Source: Isosphaeraceae bacterium (GTDB lineage: Bacteria > Planctomycetota > Planctomycetia > Isosphaerales > Isosphaeraceae). Taken from it: a stretch of DNA of 35,343 nucleotides. Below the pieces are notes generated by a model that was given only the letters and a program-made list of their open reading frames with translations, did no database searches and was not told the DNA's origin. Location: assembly GCA_021324445.1 (NCBI GenBank), contig JAJPJC010000219.1, positions 1 through 35,343 on the forward strand. Reading direction: 5' to 3'. Each line of letters starts with the position of its first letter. The first letter of the stretch is position 1. The position numbers and the translations under genes were made by a program. Of the stretch, positions 31,045 through 35,343 are shown piece by piece.

Positions 31045-33690
31045 ATGAAACGACAGTTCGTCGCCGGGGTGTTGGGCCTGGCACTGGCCGGCTGCGCCCA
31101 GTCGCGCTCCGCCGTTCCCAAAGGGGCCGCGGCTGAACCCGAGCCGGTCGGCCTGGCCCCCATCCCCTCGATCCATGAGACGATCAATCGGGGTACCGGG
31201 GATGCGGCGCTGAGCCAGACGGCGCTGAAAGATCCCGCGGATCCGCGGTGGAATGGACGAGCGCGGAACCCCATCGCGTCGCGGTCGGGGCCGGGCAATG
31301 GGGCCAACCCTGCCGGTGCAGGTCCACCTGCGGAAGCTGCCAACCCGAACGATCGGCCGCCGACCGCCGTCGCCGAGCGAGACGCCAGTGGACCAACGGA
31401 ACCTGTCGCGGGTCAGGGCCTGCCAACGGCGGCAACGCAGCCGAACGGGATGGCCGGGCCGGCGCCGGCCGCGGCTACGGCTCCGGCCGCCCCACCGCCA
31501 GCCGTGGCCGAAGCGGGCGCGGCCACAGCCGGCGCGGCCGTTGCCGGCGCGGCCGTTGCCGGTGCGGCGACTCAACCGATCGTGCCGCCGGCCCAGGGTG
31601 ATGCCGCCCAGCCGCCGGCCCTGGCGGCGACGGCTGGCCCTGCACCCGGTGCCGGATCGCCAGCCGACCCGACGCCGGCCCTGGTCCCATCCCTGCCCAC
31701 GACGATCGATCGGCCGGGTGGGCCCATGCCCGGGATGCTGCCGAGGGCCGCAGCACAACCGGCCCAGAGCGGGTCTGGCGCTGCCGACTCCGGGCCGATG
31801 GGCGGTCCATCGCCGGATCCGAATCCGGCCCCGGCACCGCTGGGACCGGCCGACGCGCCCGCAACCCTCCCCGGCCCTGGCCCGGGCCCGGTCGTCGAGG
31901 CGTCCCCGGCCCTCACCGATCCTGGTGCGGTTCCGCCGGCGCGCGACCAGGCTCCGGTCGGCTCCGCGGCGCCGGCCACGAATCCGACGGGGCCGCTCCC
32001 CTCGACGCAACCCATCTCCGCGGACCCCGGCGCAAGCCCCGCCGTGGCTCCGACTCCGCCTGCCGAGCCCGCGGCCAGGCCGGCGCCCAAACTCCAGAGC
32101 GACCCCCTCCTGGGACCAAACCCGGACCTGATGCCACCCTTACCGCCCTTACCGCCCTTGCCGGATTCCCAGCCGGCGAAGCCGGCCGCCGCTCCCACCG
32201 CGACAGCCTCCGACGCACCGCCGCCCGGCGCCGGCGCCACGTCGGGATCGCCCGCGACCGGCCCAAGTCCCGCGCCCGCGTCGGGATCGGCCGGCGCCGC
32301 CCCGAGCACGCCGCCCGCGGCGAGCAGTGCCCCGCCACTGGATGCGCCCCCCTCGACCCCGGCGCCGGGGATCAGTCCACCACCCCTGGAACCGGTTGTC
32401 GACCCGGGCAGCCTGCCCGAGCTGCCTCCCGATGCCGCCTCCCCAAGTGCGGGCAACCCGCCCGGGAACGCCGGTCCACCGGCCGGTCCCGCCGCAAGGA
32501 ATGGAACCGCCCTGCCCACGGGGCCGCCGCCGGCGGCGGCCCTCACGCCCCTGCCGGCAGTGGCGGCTCAGTCGGCGGGGTCAACGGCTTCCCCATCCCC
32601 GCCGCAGCCCGCCCCGGCGCGGCGCGATCCCCAGATCATCCGGACCTCCGTCCAAAAACCGGCCCCCGACTCCGATACTCACAAACATGCGTGGAAGCAG
32701 GCCGGCCGCGCCGCCGCCCGCGTCGGTGACGAGATCATCACCATGCACGAGCTGACCACCGCCGCCAAGGAACAGTACCGGCGCATCCGGCCCCCACAGT
32801 CGCGCGGCGAATTCCAGATCGAAGATCAGGCCCAGAAACATAAAGAGATTCTAATCTTGGTACGCCAGACGCTCGACGCCCTCATCGATCGCAGCCTCCT
32901 GGTGCAAGAGGCCAAGCGCGAGCTCAAGAGCCCCCAGCGGTACGACAAGATCATGGAGCTGGCTGACCGCATGTGGCGCGAGGATCAACTGCTGCCGATG
33001 GAGGCGCGCTATGCCGTCGACAGCGAGCAGCAGCTCAGGGAACGGATCACCGCCGAGGGACGCTCGCTCGATGACATGCATCAGTCCTTTCGCCAGGACT
33101 TCCTGGCCCAGGGGTACCTGCACGACAAGTTGAAAGACCGGACCAAGGTCGAGCTCCCGGACCTGCTGCGGTATTACAACGAGCATGTCCAGCGCCACGA
33201 GTTCGACCACCCGGCCCAGATCACCTGGCGGGAGCTGGTCGTCGAGGTCGGCAAGTATCCCCGACGCGACCAGGCCCGCCAGAAGGCGGACAGCCTGCGG
33301 GCACAGCTCCGCCATGGGGCGGATTTCGCCCAGCTCGCCCGCACCCAGAGCGATGGCCCGACCAGCGCGCGGAATCAAGGCGGACTGATGCAGACCTCAC
33401 CCGAGGGCTACGCCGTCCTCGCCGTCAATGAGGCCCTGCAAGTGCTGCCCATCGGTCAAGTCAGCGAGGTCCTGGAAGGCCCCAACAGCTTCCACATCGT
33501 CCGGGTCGAGAACCGCCGCCCGGCCGGTCCCGCGACGTTCGAGGAGGTCCAGGACCAGATTCGCGCCACCCTCAGCGACCAGAGGTTCCAGGCCGAACGC
33601 GCCGCCTTCCTGGCCAAGCTCCGAGAACGAACCCTGATCACCACCATCTTCGACGAGACCGAAAACGAGGTCCAAAAGGCCAGCCGGTGA
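31045..33690 (+). CDS. Lipoprotein parvulin-type peptidyl-prolyl isomerase with long Pro/Ala linker
   Basis: An 881-residue protein. The N-terminus MKRQFVAGVLGLALAGCAQS is a lipoprotein signal with lipobox LAGC, so it is anchored in a membrane. About 500 residues of Pro/Ala/Gly-rich low complexity follow, with no fold visible. The folded part starts near residue 550: a SurA/PrsA-like chaperone segment (AARVGDEIITMHEL, then LDALIDRSLLVQEAKREL), and a PPIC rotamase domain at about 722-830 (ITWRELVVEV, FAQLARTQSDGPTSARNQGG, IGQVSEVLEGPNSFHIVRVE). SurA and PrsA help outer-membrane or secreted proteins fold. Here the linker could reach across the periplasm. The start at 31045 has GGAG 11 bases upstream and gives the lipoprotein signal; an ATG at 31024 is in frame. 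Confidence 0.88.
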   Translation: MKRQFVAGVLGLALAGCAQSRSAVPKGAAAEPEPVGLAPIPSIHETINRGTGDAALSQTALKDPADPRWNGRARNPIASRSGPGNGANPAGAGPPAEAANPNDRPPTAVAERDASGPTEPVAGQGLPTAATQPNGMAGPAPAAATAPAAPPPAVAEAGAATAGAAVAGAAVAGAATQPIVPPAQGDAAQPPALAATAGPAPGAGSPADPTPALVPSLPTTIDRPGGPMPGMLPRAAAQPAQSGSGAADSGPMGGPSPDPNPAPAPLGPADAPATLPGPGPGPVVEASPALTDPGAVPPARDQAPVGSAAPATNPTGPLPSTQPISADPGASPAVAPTPPAEPAARPAPKLQSDPLLGPNPDLMPPLPPLPPLPDSQPAKPAAAPTATASDAPPPGAGATSGSPATGPSPAPASGSAGAAPSTPPAASSAPPLDAPPSTPAPGISPPPLEPVVDPGSLPELPPDAASPSAGNPPGNAGPPAGPAARNGTALPTGPPPAAALTPLPAVAAQSAGSTASPSPPQPAPARRDPQIIRTSVQKPAPDSDTHKHAWKQAGRAAARVGDEIITMHELTTAAKEQYRRIRPPQSRGEFQIEDQAQKHKEILILVRQTLDALIDRSLLVQEAKRELKSPQRYDKIMELADRMWREDQLLPMEARYAVDSEQQLRERITAEGRSLDDMHQSFRQDFLAQGYLHDKLKDRTKVELPDLLRYYNEHVQRHEFDHPAQITWRELVVEVGKYPRRDQARQKADSLRAQLRHGADFAQLARTQSDGPTSARNQGGLMQTSPEGYAVLAVNEALQVLPIGQVSEVLEGPNSFHIVRVENRRPAGPATFEEVQDQIRATLSDQRFQAERAAFLAKLRERTLITTIFDETENEVQKASR

Positions 33691-33871
33691 CATGCCCGAT
33701 GGCGATTCCCGGACCGCGGCGGATTCCGCCCGGCGAGAGCCCGACGCCCGGCCGGTACGCCATTGCAGGCGGAAGTTCCTGGCTATCAAGCGATTAGGAC
33801 AAAGTACCGCGCGGTCGCCCTTGCGCCTGGGGCCTGCCGGCGGAAAATCGAAAAAAATCTGTCCGAGAGTC

Positions 33872-33899
33872 TTGACATTCGAAAATCACGAAGTAGCTT
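33872..33899 (+). promoter_or_regulatory. Candidate promoter of an orphan small RNA
   Basis: A perfect TTGACA (33872-33877), 16 bp, then TAGCTT (33894-33899). The -35 is strong and the -10 moderate. It points at a non-coding stretch that ends in a strong terminator. The region 33691-33871 before it shows nothing. Confidence 0.45.
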
Positions 33900-33905
33900 A
33901 TGCTG

Positions 33906-34028
33906 TGTCGGTTGCGAAGCTTCGCGAGAAGCCGCTCCTTCCGACCGGGGCGTCTGCCCCGTTCATATCCGGCCTCTTCTCTGTTCCGGCCCCGTCGATC
34001 CGTAGCAATGCGGGTCGGCGGGGTTTTT
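33906..34028 (+). ncRNA. Candidate small RNA, function unknown
   Basis: About 120 nt lie between the promoter at 33872-33899 and the terminator at 33990-34028. The transcript would hold a 12-bp perfect palindrome GCGAAGCTTCGC (33914-33925), a GGGGC/GCCCC hairpin around 33937-33960, and the terminal hairpin. No reading frame here has a family match or ribosome binding site. It does not resemble 6S, tmRNA, SRP or RNase P RNA. It is an inference from signals only. Confidence 0.4.
33990..34028 (+). terminator. Strong rho-independent terminator
   Basis: A 13-bp stem (33990-34002 with 34011-34023, two G-T pairs, 8-nt loop) is followed by five T residues (34024-34028). It is the strongest terminator in the window. 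Its T-tract is also the first part of the 37-bp repeat that is copied at 34083-34119. Confidence 0.8.
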
Positions 34029-34119
34029 GAGTTCCGCGCCTGTCGGATTTCCCCTGGAAACCACCAGGCACGAGCCACTCACGTTTTTGAGTTCCGCGCG
34101 TGTCGGATTTCCGCTGGAA
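34023..34119 (+). repeat. Direct repeat covering the start of the next gene
   Basis: A 37-bp segment at 34023-34059 recurs at 34083-34119 with a period of exactly 60 bp and two mismatches, both C in the first copy and G in the second. The second copy contains the GTG start codon at 34100; the first has CTG at the same place. Only the first copy follows a terminator hairpin. Confidence 0.85.
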
Positions 34120-34927
34120 GGGCAACGGTCCGGAATTCCTTACGGTCGGACGCGGCCGGGCGTGGCGACTCCACGTGGGGGCCAGCGAGCCGGGACCCAC
34201 CAGCTCCGACGAGCGCTCGTATGCAAAACTCCTGGCTTTGCAAAGCATTGCGGCGATCGGCCGGCCGGCTGAGCGGGCTTTCGGCGGCGCCACGCTGCGC
34301 GAATTCGCGCGGCGGCAGGGTTGCGTCCAGGCGACCTATTCGCCCCCGGGTTGGGGAGGCTTGACCGTCCGAGCCACCTGGGGGCCAACCCGGTCGCAAG
34401 GCGGTCTGGACCTCGAAGTGCAGCTCAGTGCTACCAGCGTCGGCCAGCTCAAGCGCGTTGAGGTGGGGATCATCAGCGGATGGACGGCGGAGCCTGCGGA
34501 GTCGGCCGCACGGGTAGCCCGCTGGGTTGAGCCGCGGGACATCCCGTCGGCTGCCTCGAGCTATGACGGCCGGGAGTCGGCCGACACGCTGGCCGCCTTG
34601 ACGACCCTGCCCGTCCCGCTCCCCTCCTGGGAGATGATCGGGCCTCGAATCCTCTCCGCTCCAGGGTTCGATGCCGACACGTATTACGTCGAGATGGTCC
34701 AACCCCACGATTGTGCGCGGCGGATTCTCGATCAGCTGCCAGGAGGACCCGCACCCAACCGCCCGAACGTCTCGACGCGCTACGGGCTCTTCGGCCACGA
34801 CCTCGAGAAAGGCGTCGTGCTCCGCGCGCGGCTGCGCGGCCTTTGGATCCGGTCCCAGACGCCGGTGGCGACGGCCCTGGCACTCTTCGAGGAATTCCTC
34901 CGGGAGCCGCCTCCCTTAGGGCCTTGA
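34100..34927 (+). CDS. Hypothetical protein
   Basis: A 275-residue protein, probably cytoplasmic. MSDFRWKGNGPEF at the start, then SYAKLLALQSIAAIGRPAER, TYSPPGWGGLTVRATWGPTR and GLDLEVQLSATSVGQLKRVE, suggest a beta-rich fold, and YYVEMVQPHDCARR lies further on. I recall similar conserved planctomycete proteins of unknown function but cannot name a domain. The start codon GTG at 34100 lies in a duplicated 37-bp segment and has only TGAG upstream, so the true start could differ. The frame and codon use downstream are like those of real genes. Confidence 0.68.
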   Translation: MSDFRWKGNGPEFLTVGRGRAWRLHVGASEPGPTSSDERSYAKLLALQSIAAIGRPAERAFGGATLREFARRQGCVQATYSPPGWGGLTVRATWGPTRSQGGLDLEVQLSATSVGQLKRVEVGIISGWTAEPAESAARVARWVEPRDIPSAASSYDGRESADTLAALTTLPVPLPSWEMIGPRILSAPGFDADTYYVEMVQPHDCARRILDQLPGGPAPNRPNVSTRYGLFGHDLEKGVVLRARLRGLWIRSQTPVATALALFEEFLREPPPLGP

Positions 34928-35343
34928 CGCGGGGACGCGTTAACCCGGGGACGCCAAGCCCCCTGGATCAAGGGGTCAGCGCCGCCGGGAGCCCCCGTCC
35001 CCGCTGCCGGCTGATCCGGATCGGCCCTGAAACACCCACCGTCTCCGCGCCCTCCGTGACGAGGAGCCCGACCGGGAATCCGCCCGCGCGGCGGAATCGC
35101 AAGCCCCCACGTGACGTAAGTCCAAGCGCCGTAAGGCTGTGACGAGCATGACGTATTTTTTTCCCCGAGTTTCGTGCCGTAAGTCTAAGCGCCATAAGGC
35201 CGTGACGTGATGTGACGTAATTCTCGGGGGTTTCTCAGCTTGACTTTTGCCCTTTTACAGTTGTCTCCAAGATGTCTTCCCCAATCAGTCTCCGCAAACC
35301 CAATTAGCACAAGGAATTACGGAATTCAGTGTCCTCGCGATCA
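34928..35343. other. Intergenic tail with direct repeats
   Basis: No coding region is supported. Short repeats of GGGGACGC occur at about 34935-34960. The main feature is the pair of direct repeats at 35116-35207. The last 130 bases are lower in GC than the rest of the window and may be the upstream region of a gene beyond the end. Confidence 0.5.
35116..35207 (+). repeat. Direct repeat, 29-bp unit with 63-bp period
   Basis: Units 35116-35144 and 35179-35207 share GTAAGTC, AAGCGCC, TAAGGC and GTGACG, with three mismatches. After each comes a TGACGTA segment and a C/G run, so the similarity extends beyond the 29 bp. Two copies only; possibly a regulatory or mobile repeat. Confidence 0.8.

Noticed and set aside
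35220..35343. Promoter at the window end (TTGACT near 35240)
   Set aside because: No acceptable -10 lies at 16-18 bp, and the gene it might serve is outside the window.

Overview
The window is a GC-rich bacterial chromosome segment with no phage, plasmid, insertion-sequence, rRNA or tRNA gene that I can see. Several marks point to the Planctomycetota, most likely an Isosphaeraceae-type lineage. These are a DUF1559 pseudopilin with a C-terminal H-X9-DG motif, a planctomycete-style cytochrome c joined to a copper monooxygenase-like domain, a DUF4912 protein with a Rho-N-like head, a DUF2961 (GH172-like) protein, a DUF6807 (PmoA-family) protein, and the remains of an ECF sigma factor with a C-terminal extracytoplasmic domain. 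The lineage is inferred from gene content only.

Layout. 1-1750: a DUF1559 pseudopilin on the minus strand with a good promoter and ribosome binding site. 1751-7600: an F-type ATP synthase operon on the minus strand in the order atpI/Z, a, c, b, delta, alpha, gamma; beta and epsilon do not follow gamma, a split like that of cyanobacteria. 8213-10255: a DUF4912 protein and a UVR-motif protein. 10329-11324: a 6S RNA with promoter and terminator directly upstream of 5-formyltetrahydrofolate cyclo-ligase, an association known from many bacteria. 11285-12511: a DUF6807 protein that converges on and overlaps the cyclo-ligase. 12969-14838: a glycine-rich RRM protein with its own promoter and terminator, then HemW. 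15248-17209: a StrR-like ParB-domain protein divergent from an RmlD-like reductase. 17271-20503: a tightly coupled trio of small membrane protein, methyltransferase and membrane sulfatase-fold protein, probably acting on an envelope glycan or lipid. 20664-22076: the cytochrome c/copper monooxygenase-like protein. 22160-26551: an APC permease and an M28 (glutamate carboxypeptidase II-like) peptidase on the minus strand, separated by a large heptanucleotide repeat array. 26959-29225: the DUF2961 protein and a hypothetical protein. 29478-30728: a short lipoprotein-like ORF and a 5'-truncated sigma factor. 31045-33690: a lipoprotein parvulin-type foldase with a very long Pro/Ala linker. 33872-34028: a candidate orphan small RNA. 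34100-34927: a hypothetical protein whose first codons lie in a duplicated segment. 34928-35343: direct repeats.

The genes are mostly housekeeping. The unusual material is between them: at least seven palindromic elements, including one family found both inside the ATP synthase operon and 26 kb away in opposite orientation, and three separate families of 7-bp tandem repeats. The best candidates for something undescribed are the orphan sRNA at 33.9 kb, the heptamer repeat system, and the methyltransferase/sulfatase-fold envelope operon.
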